Counted from the first letter of the stretch, positions 47,661 through 59,039 are shown. The stretch: 64,000 nucleotides of DNA from Cymodocea nodosa (GCA_036874045.1 JAZBRI010000008.1:9439001-9503000); one strand, 5' to 3'. Notes: generated by a model from the letters alone, not told the origin. Numbers and translations are program-made.

Positions 47661-48248
47661 AATTTCAGATATGGAAATAATGGAACATTGGAAATGATAT
47701 ATTACCCATTTTGTATTGCATTTGGATTATATTGTTTTGCCATTTGACGTGAAAGCTTTTTTTTATCACCAAAAGGGGTTTTTGGGTCATTAAATTAACT
47801 TTACCTTGAGCTCACCAAAAGGGGTTTCACTTACCTTTTATTTTTGGGTCAATATATTTCCAAACTCTACCTAAAGTTTGAAAGCTTCGGTCTTCTATGT
47901 AGCCTTGAGCTTTTTTAGCTCTTTCTCCTTTGCTTGAGAGGAGAAATATTTTAGACAATAAGAAGAAGAAATAGTAGTAGTAGTAGTAGTAGAAAAAAGA
48001 GTCTATGGATTGGATAAAAAGTCTTAGCAATTTGTAAAATTTTGAGTTATGTTGTTTCCTTATTTTTATTAAATGAATATGGAAACTATATTTTTATTGA
48101 TGGGAGTCATATGAATCATGCTTATTTTTATTTGAATGTTTTCAATCACTAGTTTATTTGAGTAGTTTTTAATTGAAATCATTTTGTGTTTGATTCATGC
48201 AATTATATCTGGACTTATACCATCCTATTTTTGCATTTGTTTAGTACA
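47661..48248. other. Probable LTR U3 sequence and AT-rich spacer
   Basis: No gene. Two copies of 'caccaaaaggggttt' (about 47767 and 47814) suggest U3 of the family B LTR. A TAG microsatellite lies at 47972-47992. From about 48030 on, AT-rich sequence precedes the Harbinger transposase start. No Harbinger terminal repeat was found here. Confidence 0.45.
47972..47992. repeat. TAG trinucleotide microsatellite
   Basis: About seven perfect TAG repeats following an AAG-rich stretch. Confidence 0.9.
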
Positions 48249-50765
48249 ATGGAGAAATTTTTAGGAACTGGTGATTTGATGGATCTTGAAGTTGAGGAAA
48301 TTTTTGAGTTACTTCTATTATTTTATGCATGCATGATACAATTGTTGCAAACTTATAATTCAATCAAAAGGCAATGAGTGCATAGCATGCCCTATTCTGG
48401 AAAATATGTGTTAGGTATTTAATTTTGATCATATATGCTTTATTAACGTTTTTAAATAAGTCTACATAATATTCTCTAAGTATATTTCTCTAAGTATAAT
48501 AGTTAACATATTATCGAAAAGTTTCATTGTTATGTTGGATAAATTAAAGATTTCTGAAGAGTTAGATTTGCAATAGTTAAACTTTCAGATAGTTAACGTT
48601 TCAGATAGTTAAACTTTTGGATAGTTAACGTCTCGTTTTTGTTGAATACTTTATGTTAAAAACTCGTATAGTTAAGTTATCTACACGTGTGTTTTTAATG
48701 TTTTAAGTTGTCACGTATTTTCCATGTGCGTTCGGTAATGAAAAATCGAATAGTTAGATAACTGTTCGAGTTTTTATACACATGGATAGATAACTGTTCG
48801 AGTTTTATAAAAGGACTAACAAACAGATAAGTTTTTTTGTTTAGTCACATGTTTTGCAAGTATAAAAACTCGAAGAGTTAAAGAATAAGTGTTCAAGTTT
48901 TTACAGAACTTAAAGGATAAGTGTTTGACTAAATCGAAGACTTAGAAGATATTCTATAAGACTTCAGGAAGATAAAGTTTCGATGTATTTACGAGTGGAG
49001 ATCGTGGAAACTCAAAAAGATAGTAATTTGGATTAAAGAGAAAATTAGTACGTAGATTATAGATTATGGATTAAGTGAATGAACATGCTGAACGTGAAAG
49101 ACAACAGAGTTCAACTACAAATAGAGAGTATGAGCTACATTACAATAGGGGATCTCAATCTCGAAAACCAAGTCTGAATATTCAATCTGGATCCCTAACT
49201 GAAAAGTTAAGTTTGAATATTCATATTCTGAAAAGTTTTCCAACATCAGAAGAAGTTCGAAATTTCAAGCAATTTCAGAAAAGGAGCTGCAAACGTAAGA
49301 AGTCTGGAAATTCGACAACTAGAGAAGAAGAGATACAAAAGCTGAGCAAAGACAAAGAAAGAAACTCTATGCATAAAGATCAGGTTTTATACAATTCAAA
49401 ATTAGTTTTGAATAAGAGCTTTGTTTTTCTATTTGAATTGTATATCGAACATTTCTATATCAAAACCATCAAGAAGAGAATTGAGCTTAAAAGATATTGT
49501 AAATTCTGTTTTTAAAATAAAGAATAAAATTTTATTTACAAATGTTTTATGCTCTTGTTTTATCTGCTAGTATTTAATTACTAAAGACACAATTCACCCC
49601 TCTCTTGTGATACAGACGATCCTACAATATCTTATTGACAACATGTTAGGAGAACATTGGAGGGTTTGTTTTGACATATGTCATATGATCTCATTCACTT
49701 TTATCACTTTGTGTCAAATATTAAAGGGGAAAAACCTTTTGGAGAATGGGAGGTGGGTTACTGTTGAGGAGTAAGAGAAGATTTTTTTGCAAACAGTTGG
49801 GCATGGACATAAAAATAGAGTACTATAGAACTACCAACAATATTCTAGGGAAACAATTAGTAAATATGTTCATAAGGTTTTAGATGCATTACTATTATAA
49901 GCACCTAAGGTTATTCGACCTAAGGAATCTTTTAATGAAACACTACAATTTCTTAAGGACAACCCTAGATTTATGCCATATTTCGAAGATGCAATAGGAG
50001 CACTTGATGGTACACATGTTTATTGTGTTGTTAGGAAAAATAAACAAATCTCATTTAGATGTGGTAGACATGGCAAGCAGACAACTCAAAATGTATTGGG
50101 CGTATGTGACTTCAACATACAATTCATTTTTGCATCAGCCAGGTGGGAGGGCATTACACGTGATTATTGAGTACTTAAGCATGCAATGTCTGATCCACGT
50201 CAAAAATTTCCTAATCACCTACAGGTACTATATTTTCAATTTATTAAGAACATTGTATAGTCTACCTTGAACATATTTTTGAACTAATATTGTTGTTAAA
50301 TTTATAGGTAAGCACTACTTGGTTGACTTTGGCTATCCAAATGAAGTTGATTTTCTTGCACCATACAGGACTACTAGATATCACTTACTAGAATTCCAAT
50401 CCTCACAACCACACGGTGTAGAGGAGCATTTCAATTATTTACATTCTTCTTTGAGGAATGTTGTTGAGCATGCATTTGGAGTATTGAAGAGGATGTGATA
50501 TATTTTGAATCATATGCTGCCATTTTCATACACTACTCAAGTAAAGTTAGTGGTTGCTTGCATGGTATTACACAACTTCATAATTGATCAAAAGTTTGTA
50601 ATGGATCAAGAAGCATTATCAATCAATTAAGACGAAAAACCTATTGAAGTTCATGATCAAGAAATGTTAACAAGTACCAACTATGAAGTTCTTGTTATGT
50701 TAGACGAGTTGGACATGGGTACTATGCGTGACAACGTTAGGGATCTAATAATGCAAAATGAATGA
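48249..50765 (+). pseudogene. Harbinger transposase (DDE), broken, split by a solo LTR
   Basis: N-terminus 48249-48408 ('MEKFLGTGDLMDLEVEE' through 'VHSMPYSGKY'), then the solo copia LTR, then 49627 onward ('DNMLGEHWRVCFDICHM', 'LLENGRWVTVEE', 'VGHGHKNRV', 'YSRETISKYVHKVLDA'). The catalytic domain has the first Asp in 'AIGALDGTHVYC', the second in 'ARWEGITRDY', the block 'HYLVDFGYPNEVDFLAPYR', and the Glu in 'NVVEHAFGVLKRM'. An intron at 50225-50307 (GT..AG, phase 0) lies at 'PNHLQ/GKHYL'. At least six in-frame stops are present, for example after 'GRWVTVEE', 'HKNRVL' and 'ITRDY'. The enzyme would cut and rejoin element ends in the nucleus. This copy cannot. Confidence 0.88.
48409..49626 (+). 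mobile_element. Solo copia LTR (family E) inside the Harbinger transposase
   Basis: This 1,218-bp LTR starts TGTTAGGTATTT and ends GATCCTACA, with no primer site or gag next to it. It is flanked by ATATG (48404-48408) and ATATC (49627-49631), a 5-bp target duplication with one difference. The transposase reading 'MPYSGKY' on the left and 'DNMLGEHW' on the right belong to one conserved block. It matches the E LTRs at 15158-16327 and 38144-39346. The insertion is younger than the Harbinger element. Confidence 0.9.
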
Positions 50766-50959
50766 TTTGTTTGATAACTCAAATTTCAAACATTTGATTC
50801 CATTGTTTTGTTATTTCTATTGTTTAAATGTTATCTTTATTATTCAAATATGATTTGTAGTATAAATTGGTATGTATTGTTATTATTCCATTATTGAATG
50901 TCATTTCTATTGCTTAAATATTTCTAGTGTTTGAATGTTATTTGTTATTGTTGTATTTC

Positions 50960-51950
50960 TCTAATGTTTGCTAACAGAATGTACGTGAATCTCTTAAGGG
51001 GAGAGCAAGCATCAAAATGTGTCCCAAAGACGAGTGCTCCTAGAGTAGCATGGGAAGATGATCTAGTTTCTACATTGCTAGATATTTGCATAGAGATTAC
51101 TGACTTGAGACACAAACCTGGCACATACTTGGATGCAAAAGGATATGACTTATGTGAACAAAAATTGTTGGAGAGGACAAGAACGAGGCAAATAAGATCA
51201 CACTTAAAGAATAAATTGAGGAAGGATTGGCAATTGTGGAAAACAATTGGCTCCCAAATAGGTATCGAATGGAATCCTACAACCAACACTTGAGAAGGTG
51301 TAGATGACACATGGTGGGAAAATTTTCAAAAGGTATGTAATTATTCTATAATAATTTTATTTGATAATTTTATTTCATTTCATTATTCACCAACTTATTT
51401 GATAATTTTGTTTGATACATATAGATCGAACCAAATTGTGAGAAATTTCGCTATCAAGGCATAAAATTTGCTGGCAAGTTGGAGAGACTTTTTGATAGCA
51501 TTGTTGTAGTAAGTGAGTTTGTTTATATCCCAAGCTCTGAAGTAAATCCATCCTAAAGTAGTGAGCAGATACCTGTAGAGGATTTGAACGTGGAAGTAGA
51601 CATCGACACACCCATTGTTGGAAATATACTAACGTCGACATCCATTGCATATTCTACAGGTAGAAGACGTCAACACATTGCAAGCCTAAATGATTGGATT
51701 ATTCATTAGAGTCAATCATGTTGAAATTTGAAGAACTTAAACAGATGTATGATTATCTTCAATGCATCAAGAAGCTTAAAAAGATTGAATTTATGGAAGG
51801 CATAGAAATATGAGTGTATGTCATGTTGAAGTTTGAGAAACAAGTTACTCGAGAAAGCTTTCTAAAGGTAGAACCAGATTCAGTAAAGGTCCAATGGCTA
51901 GAAATGGCCTTCATGAATTGGAAGAGAATGGGGATGATATGAAGACTTTT
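50960..51950 (+). pseudogene. Harbinger ORF2, Myb/SANT-like DNA-binding protein, broken
   Basis: Exon 1 carries the Myb/SANT-like domain: 'RVAWEDDLVSTLLDICIEIT', 'KPGTYLDAKGYDLCEQKLLE', 'QIRSHLKNKLRKDWQLWKTI', 'GSQIGIEWNPTTNT' and 'DDTWWENFQK'. A phase-0 intron at 51333-51424 (GT..AG) follows, then 'IEPNCEKFRYQGIKFAGKLE' and a Ser/Thr-rich middle. The tail at about 51830-51945 contains 'ESFLKVEPDSVKVQWLEMAF', like the 'FL.L....R..WL' end of these proteins. In PIF/Harbinger this partner brings transposase into the nucleus and to the element ends. In-frame stops follow 'NPTTNT' and occur in exon 2, so it is not functional. Confidence 0.85.
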
Positions 51951-52164
51951 AGTTAAATGCATGAACATCTAAAAATTAGAAGACTTTAATATTTTCAAGA
52001 CATTTCTACTATTAGAAGACTTTAATGTTTTAACTTTGATTATTTTAACTTTATTACTTGTGTTTGAATGATTCATGAATGAAGACTTATGTTTGATGTT
52101 CATATGTTTATAAATTTATTAATGTGTTTGAATGATGAATTGATTATTGAATAACATTGTAATT

Positions 52165-52975
52165 TTTATTTTAATTTAAAATAAAAAATGTTGGTTCAAC
52201 TAAATTTAAGCTTCCATCAAACCATAGGAAAGAATACCAAAAATAAAAAATGTCACTCTAACTAAAGCCTATATTTTCGATTAGACCAATGACACAATAA
52301 AAAAAACTTTGATCAGGTTTAATCGGAGTTGAGATTACGGTTAGACCGATGAATAAAATAAAAAATATAAAAAATAAAAAACGTCAGTCCAACCGAATTT
52401 AAGCTTTGGTCAAATTGAAGGAAAAAATACTAAGAATAAAAAATATCAGTTTGACCAAAGGTGAGATTCAATCAGACCAATGAAAAAATAAAAAATAAAA
52501 AAAATTCAACTTGACTGAAGTTGAGATACAGTTAGACAAATGAATAAAATAAAAAAATAATAAACTTCGATTAGTCAGACCAAAGGAAAAATAAAAATAA
52601 TAATAAACTTTAGTTGTACAGATGAAAAAATCAAAAGCTTCAATTTGACCAAAGTTGGGCTTTGGTTTGATCGAATTATTTTTAGTTTTTTATTTTTTTA
52701 ACGGTATAACCGTATCTTTACTTCAGTCCAACTGAAATTTTAATTTCTTTTTTGGTCTAACTAAAGCTCAATTTTGGTCCAACCGAAGTTTATGATTTTT
52801 TTAAATATTTTATTATTATTTATCTTCAGTCTGACCAAAGATAATCTTTGGTCTATCCAAAGTGTTTTATTTTCTTTATTTTTCCTTCGGTTGGATCGAA
52901 TCTTAACTTTGGTCCAACCGAAGTTTATTATTTTTTATATTTATTTTTTTATTTTAAATTAAAGTAAAAAATTAA
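52165..52975. repeat. Large imperfect inverted repeat built of 'gttcaaccgaa'-type motifs
   Basis: The left arm (about 52165-52610) is A-rich with motifs such as 'acggttagaccgatgaa' and 'gtcagtccaaccgaattt'. The right arm (about 52640-52975) is T-rich and carries the reverse complements ('aacttcggttggaccaa' read backwards). The outermost 'attttaatttaaaataaaaaa' is mirrored by 'ttttttattttaaattaaag', so the arms could fold into a long hairpin. Each arm is itself a loose tandem array with a ~60-90 bp period. Confidence 0.65.
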
Positions 52976-53888
52976 AAATTTAGCTTTTTCAACTCTCTTA
53001 CAAATCTTCAAGTATGTTTTATATAAATACATTTGACATAACTTCACATATAAAATTGTCATTCTCGTTTAGATTCTTTCTTTCACTATTATTTATTTAA
53101 TATTATGATTATTGATTCTTGTCATTCTATTACATTAATTATTTTCATTCTTCTGTGATTATAATAAGTTATTATTTATTTAACATATTATATAATAATT
53201 ATATCACGATAATTATTAATTTATTATATGAAATAAAAATAATATATTATATTTATTTATTGTGTTATATAATAATTGTTTATTTTACATGTTATATAAC
53301 TATTATTGTTATGTTGTTATAACGTTAACTTATAACACATTTATTAATATTAATGTTGATACAACTTCTAATTATAATATATTATTTATTTACTTAATGT
53401 TAACGTATTATAAATAAATAATGTATTATTGATTAAATGTTTATATAATAAATTACAAATTTTTATTAGTATGTATCGTCAATTTAAACTTACATATTGA
53501 AACCTTAATCTTATTATGTGCTGCATTACCGTAATCTTATAAATAATGATCACTGTGTATTAAAAAATCAAGTTAGGCCAAGCTAGCCTGTAATGGCCCA
53601 CCCAATTGACACTTTTAGACCAAAGTCAAATTTCAAATTGGGTTGGGTTACCTCAAAAAAGTTATTTATACAATATTTTGATGTTTTAATATATTATATT
53701 TATTTAAGTACAAATAGTAAGGGTATAATCATCAAAAGATATAACATTAGTTAAAAAAAATAAAAATAAGAGTTGTGGCATTAGTAGTCCCAACCAAACA
53801 ACTATTGGGAGCTCCTCAAGAGCTGAAGTTGGAGCCAACACATCTTCCAAAATTAAACAACTCCAGCTCCTAAGGAGCTAGAACTGGT
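52976..53888. other. AT-rich 3' part of the Harbinger element
   Basis: No gene. 53000-53560 is very AT-rich low-complexity sequence. 53760-53888 has GC-richer subterminal sequence with 'ccaaccaaacaactattggg', 'gagctcctcaagagctgaag' and 'cagctcctaaggagctagaa', short inverted repeats common near Harbinger ends. Confidence 0.5.
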
Positions 53889-53907
53889 GCTACCAAACGC
53901 ACCCTAA
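53889..53907 (-). repeat. Harbinger right terminal repeat and TAA target
   Basis: On the minus strand, TTA is followed by 'gggtgcgtttggtagc', the typical PIF/Harbinger/Tourist end and 3-bp target. The matching left end was not found. Confidence 0.7.
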
Positions 53908-54559
53908 GTCTTTATTTAAGGGATTGGCTTTTCCATTCTTCCAAAATTGCCCACGTGGCTCCAAAAAAATAATTCCTACAACAAATAAGAAAACAGGTTT
54001 AAAAGCACAATGAAATAAAATATGGTCAAGCATGTTATCTTACTTGTCATTTAGGTGCATGATTATAATTGAAGTCTAATTTATGCATTACTTAATCAAT
54101 TTAACTCATTATTCATGCAATCATAAAAGGTGAATGTTATATGAAATTTTTCTCAATAAAGCATATAAGTGACATTTGCAAGCACAACTCACATAAAATA
54201 GATAAGTAAACAATGCACAAATGATGACTTTACACTTGTTCTCTTGTAACTTCATTAATGTCTTCCAACTTTTATTCCTGATAAGTCTTTCATTCATCAA
54301 AATTAACAATATAATAAATAAAAGTAAAATATGTATTTTATATATATGCATTGTGTAGAATCTAGACTTCTATGCCTTTAGTGGCTCACAAGCAAATTAG
54401 TTGGTTTCTCAGAATAGATACCAATAAACTGAATTAATGATAAAAATTTTATATTCAGTTTTTTTCTTTAAGACAAATAAAACAAAATGTAAATGAAAAA
54501 TAACAACCTTACTAATTTTTTCTTCATAAATGCAATAATAAAGTATTCTTACAAAAATA
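53908..54559 (-). other. 3' flank of the second F-box copy
   Basis: No ORF worth keeping. On the minus strand, 54230-54420 parallels the 3' flank of the first F-box copy (42640-42840), including a 'cttgtgagccactaaagg'-like block. The stretch 53908-54000 is the sequence next to the Harbinger insertion site. Confidence 0.5.
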
Positions 54560-55160
54560 TAGTTTAAGAACATAATTGAAAAGTAGTGATATATAAGATG
54601 AACATGTCAGCCCATGCAAAACCTTTAGGCATCCTCATTCTAACTTTTAATTCTACTTCTATGGTATTTGCTTGTTTCTATAGTTGATAAACATGTAAAT
54701 GTTTATCTACACTAAAAATTAAAGTATTGCCATTAATGAAATTAAATGGGGATATTGTTCCTTTTCTCACCCATGAAGATATAGATGCTTCTATTTTCAC
54801 AAATAATTTAATGTATTTGTCTTTTCATTTTCATTCATTCAGGTCTTCTACTATCCAAATTTGAAATTTCATAAGGTCATTCCATCATCTTATGAGACAT
54901 AAAATAAGAAAATCAGATTCATTATACTATAATCCTATTGAATTTTGTTATACTCGATAGATGATGGTTCAACTATAATCTAAGGTATAGGTAAAATTTC
55001 TATCATTTCATTATAATCATCAATACTCACTATGTATAGATTGGATCTAAATGCAACTGATATATCTGATACTAGATGTATATAACCTTCAAGTATTACT
55101 TGAGTTTTGTTAACTAATGTTCTATCTCTCAGATATGATATAGTGTTCTCATGCCAACAT
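54560..55160 (-). pseudogene. F-box gene, second copy, C-terminal part only
   Basis: On the minus strand this matches the C-terminal ~55% of the F-box gene at 41330-42505. Matching parts are the 'ILDGYIYLVTDISVAFR'-like segment (about 55040-55110), the 'EIILPIP' segment near 55000, the Met-Lys-Phe-rich segment near 54870, and the Lys-rich 'RMPKGFAWADMF'-like end near 54600. The F-box itself is missing, because a gypsy LTR piece starts just above 55160. It is broken. That this copy has similar 3' flanking sequence suggests both copies descend from one mobile unit. Confidence 0.65.
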
Positions 55161-55189
55161 TATAATACTTTTATGTGTTAAATTAAATG

Positions 55190-55432
55190 ACTAAAGCACA
55201 AATTTTACATTTATAACTATAAGTGCACAGTGCCTATTGTAATAAACATGTGCAATTACAGGTTGAATTCACAAAGAATTAAGTTTAATTATTTTCATTG
55301 GATTTAATACTTGATTCAATGTCCTAAAAATATGATTTTCATGTAATTTTATGTAAGATTCATGCGATGTGCACATAATGTCCATAAAATGTATGTTTTA
55401 CATCTAATAAAATACACAAATCTTGGCTTTAC
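55190..55432 (-). mobile_element. Ty3/gypsy LTR fragment
   Basis: This minus-strand piece has the R/U5 block ('ataagtgcacagtgcctatt', 'gtgcaattacaggttgaatt') and then truncated U3-like sequence. It ends beside a purine-rich 'ggctaggtatgggagtgt' on the minus strand, the same arrangement as at 45566. Confidence 0.55.
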
Positions 55433-56140
55433 ACACTCCCATACCTAGCCTTTGCTAATCCTTTAGTAGAGAACTAGACCTAAAAAGAAATAATTAACCC
55501 ATATGAAAGCACACTTTATGAAAAGAAAGTAAAAATAACTACAAAATAAACAAATTTAACCTACGCCACTTTTGTAGGGAGCACGATTTCATTTAGCATA
55601 TGTAGTAAGCTGTTAAACTCTTAGGATATCCTAGTGGTGAAATTGTGTCTCTAGAGGGTTTTCAGCACATATACCCACAAAATCCAAAATAAAACATAAA
55701 ATAACACAAATAAAAGATAGACAATAAAAATATGCTCTCAATTTCCTAAACATGGATAAAGTTGTTCTTAGGTAGTCTTGACCTATTAGCTTCACCTTTA
55801 TTCAATTACCTCTCACCTTTTTGGTTTGGATTCAAATAATCGCTCAAGTTTCATCCTAAGAAAGTAAAGTACTATATAAATAAGTGTATGTAAAAATGGC
55901 CAAGACTAAGAATAACCTACTCAACTCTCTCTATGTTATCTAGGCAATCCCAAAGATCTATCATTGAGTCTATTGTCCCTTTATTTTGACTCTCTTTCTC
56001 TTTTCTTTTCTTTTTTTTTAGATTGCCTTCTATTCCAACACTTTTTTATATGACCACAATCCCTTGCTTAGGAGAAAGTTAACCAATTACTTAGTAGCCT
56101 TTCCAAGTGTGTTCATTTTGATCTGATGCTTGAGATTTAG
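55433..56140 (-). mobile_element. Gypsy 3' noncoding region (minus strand)
   Basis: No ORF. Composition and order parallel 45567-46100: a polypurine-like run, then 'cctagcctttgctaatcctt' on the plus strand (compare 'cctaagttttgctagtccctt'), and a pyrimidine tract near 55985-56020. Confidence 0.5.
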
Positions 56141-56298
56141 ATTTCTACTTGCTTTTATTTTCATAGTCTTCATTTTCACTTTCACTTTTAATTTTTAGAT
56201 TTTTTATACTTTAAATCAGATCTTCATCAAGTTAAACATTTATTGTTTCCTCTACTATTCTTCCTTAATCTAGATGGTTAAATTTTTATAGGAATTAA
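56141..56298 (-). mobile_element. Copia leader/gag start remnant (family D2)
   Basis: On the minus strand it follows the primer site. It reads as short Lys/Glu/Ser-rich fragments, such as 'KYKKSKN*K'-like and 'ENEDYENKSK'-like segments, that could be gag remnants. Too short and broken to place firmly. Confidence 0.35.
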
Positions 56299-56314
56299 CC
56301 TTGCTTTGATACCA
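56299..56314 (-). promoter_or_regulatory. Copia primer-binding site (initiator tRNA-Met type)
   Basis: 'tggtatcaaagcaagg' on the minus strand follows the end of the D2 LTR. It matches the plant copia primer site apart from one base in the core. Confidence 0.75.
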
Positions 56315-56317
56315 ATT

Positions 56318-57681
56318 ATTAGGATAATAGACTCACTAAAGAGGGGTGAATGGTGATCAATGTATAATTTTGATTCTTTTCTAATTTAACTAATTGATTT
56401 GATTAACTAGTCATCATAAGAATTATATGTACATGCACAACTATGGTAAATAATCGACACAAAGAGATTTTTAGGTGATTCACCAATTCAGCTAGTTCAC
56501 CCCCAAGATTCACTTGGGCTTTACTAAGTTATAACTTACAACACTTGCTTTCAAGTAAAAGCTCCAAACCAACCTTTCCTTTAAGCTTTTAGGTGCAAGC
56601 TCTGAACTAACGATGAACTTTTAGGTGCAAGTTCACAAACCAATAATTTTTCTTTCTTTTAGAATTTGAGCATAAGGAGCTTTTGTTTTTCTTCTTCTTT
56701 AATATTTGTTGAAAAGTGTATCATGGAATATTTGATGTAGCTCTCAAAAGTATATGATAATTGTTGTCTTTATCTTCCCTTTACTAATCATATTTATACA
56801 AAGAGATATAACAATCATATTTCTTCCAATGGTATTTGTTCTATTGTACTTACTATGTTGTTAGTCCTAAAAATAGTAAGTTATCGTTCTATATACTATC
56901 CTTTATGTAGCCATTCAATTCTATTTGATTTTTGAACAGTTACCTATTGTAATCTTCTAAAAACTTGAACAGTTGTTTTGTAACTCTCTAAAAAACTCAA
57001 ACAGTTATACTCGCTACGTGCCCATTTAAGTTTTGCACATGTGTCTTCAAGTTTAGATAGTTGGGTTTGTAACTTTTCAAAAAACTTGAACATTTATACT
57101 TGTCACATGATCCTTTAAGTTCTGCATGTATGTCTTCAAGTTTGGATAGTTGGGGTTGTAACTTTTTGAAAAACTTGAATAATTATTCTATAACTCTTTG
57201 AAAAACCCGAATATTAATCTTGTAAATCTTCAAAAAACTCGAACAGTTATCCTTCAAGGCTTCTAACTGCTTGTCATGTATTTCTTTAAGTTCCTCACAT
57301 ATTTCTTAATTGTTTGGATATTTGTCCCTATTAAATTTTCGATTCTATTGTATTTTTTGATAGTTACCTATAGTAACCTTTCAAAAAACTTGAACAATTA
57401 TTTTTCTAACCTTCCGAAGGGCTTCCTATTTTGAATAGTTAGCTTGGTAATCTTTTGATATTCCTCTTCTTTTGGATACTTAAGCTTTGACTTGTTTTTA
57501 TACTCTCTGAAATTCCTACTTTTATTTGACAACATTTACCGAGTTATTTGTATCTATTTATCTACCATCCATTTGAATTCTTTCTTCTAGTCTATAGTGT
57601 GTTGAATTGTAGTTGTCTTATAAAATACAAATTGTTTCTTCACACAGATTTTTGCATTATCAAAATACAAGGGTTCTAACA
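56318..57681 (-). mobile_element. Copia 5' LTR (family D2)
   Basis: On the minus strand this LTR of about 1.36 kb starts TGTTAGAACCC and is followed by a primer site. U3 holds many 'cgaacagttat' and 'aaaaacttgaacagtt' motifs (56930-57410). The end carries 'cattcacccctctttagtg'. It adjoins the D1 LTR at 57682 with no spacer, so it probably inserted at or recombined with the D1 LTR end. The related LTR at 3500-4405 is partial. Confidence 0.78.
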
Positions 57682-59039
57682 ACCTTACAAATGTTTTTCA
57701 CAAGCTAAACAACCCTACAAAGGTTGTTTTTATAAGTTGAACAACAACCTTGTACAAAGCACCAATTTTGTGCACTCAAGACCCCAATCTTGAGCAAAGT
57801 GAAGTATCACACTTCACTCTTTTCACCAAGGCCCCAACCTTATGAAGGTACAATTACAATACTCTTGTGAGTTAGGGTTTTTCAGAATAAACATACAAAT
57901 AGATTAAGTTCAGGAGTCACTGACTCAAAACGATTCAAAAACACGTAGTAAATTAAAAACTCATGTGAAGAAGTTGATTGCTAAAGCTCAAGTAGATTTC
58001 TGACTCCAACTGCAAGATTTTATCTTCAATAGATGTTGCAAAAGACTCTTTCAATGATTTGCAAAGTTGTTGAAAAATCTTCTCCTTCTTGTGTGTTTTG
58101 TATATTCTCTGTTAATTATAAATCTGTGAGAATGGTTTTTCTATTTTCCTTGAGATTTCTATTTTTGGAAAGGATTTTGAAATAGTTAGATTCCTTATGT
58201 GTCAATCCATTTCTAGTAACACTCAATCATCATTAAATTAGATGTGCAATCAAAAAGATATCTTGCCAAACCAATAAATTAATAAATAGTAGTAGCAAAT
58301 TTTATAAAAACAAAATCATTAGAGGTTTTTAGAAAATCAAAGACTTAGAATAAAAACGTTTTGATATTCAAAAGCATTTTAGATAGTTTAGAGCAAACCT
58401 TTTGAAGGACTACTTAAATCATGTGTTTAAATTAAGACATATGTACTTCTAAAACAATGGCATAAAACTTTAAAAGCCAACTATCCGATAGTAAAAGAAT
58501 TTTTAAATATTTGCAGAATGTAACTTTTTGATACTTAAGACATTTCAAATAGTTACGTTTGTAACCTTTTGAAAGATAACTTAAATCATGTGTTAAGAGC
58601 ATGACACATGTATTTCTGGAAATAGTAAATGAAATACATTTAAAACATTAAAGACCAAATTGTTCAGAACCTAAAATTGAACTATCCAAAAATAGAGACA
58701 TTTTGGATATTTAGGAATGCAAACAGTCCAAACATAGAGAAAAACTAAAACTCACCGGTATTTAAATATTTTCAAATAGTTTTAGAAGAAACTCTCCAAA
58801 CATGCATAGTGAAAAGCAAACTATCTAATTTACTTGGATTTTTGATGACTTCTAGTGTAACTCTCCAATAATTCACTTAAGCAAAAATGAAACCCTTCAA
58901 AATGTATTTTCTGAAGATTACTAAATATAAAGTAGTTAGACAATTTCAATTTAAATATGTGAATGCTAAAACCATTTGATTTAATACTAAACACTAAGTT
59001 TTTTATAATCAAAATTAACTTCTAAAAAATGAACTAACA
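57682..59039 (-). mobile_element. Copia 3' LTR (family D1)
   Basis: On the minus strand it starts TGTTAGTTC directly after a polypurine tract, so it is a 3' LTR. It matches the plus-strand LTR at 8817-9452/11325-11530. U3 has 'gacacatgtatttctgg'-type and 'ctatccgaaag'-type motifs in repeated order. R/U5 near 57690-58100 includes repeated 'caaccttgtacaaag' and 'caaccttatgaaggt' segments. Confidence 0.75.

Larger units (their letters stand above)
48249..53904 (+). mobile_element. PIF/Harbinger DNA transposon, degraded
   Basis: It contains both genes of the superfamily on the plus strand: a DDE transposase (48249-50765) and a Myb/SANT-like protein gene (about 50960-51950). The right end reads 'gctaccaaacgcaccc' at 53889-53904, followed by TAA. 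PIF/Harbinger elements usually end in GGGTGCGTTTGG-like repeats and duplicate a 3-bp TAA/TTA target. The left terminal repeat was not found, so the left limit given is the transposase start. A solo copia LTR interrupts the transposase gene, and a large inverted repeat (52165-52975) lies between the genes and the right end. Confidence 0.8.

Noticed and set aside
47827-48030. Tyr-run frame on the minus strand
   Set aside because: Produced by the TAG/CTA microsatellite at 47972-47992.
53119-53322. Hydrophobic Ile/Tyr-rich open frame
   Set aside because: It comes from extreme AT-rich low-complexity sequence with no start context or homologous domain.
53560-53660. GC-richer 'aggccaagctagcctgtaatgg' stretch considered as a tRNA-derived SINE
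   Set aside because: No recognisable A and B boxes in correct spacing, and it lies inside the Harbinger element without flanking duplications that I can see.
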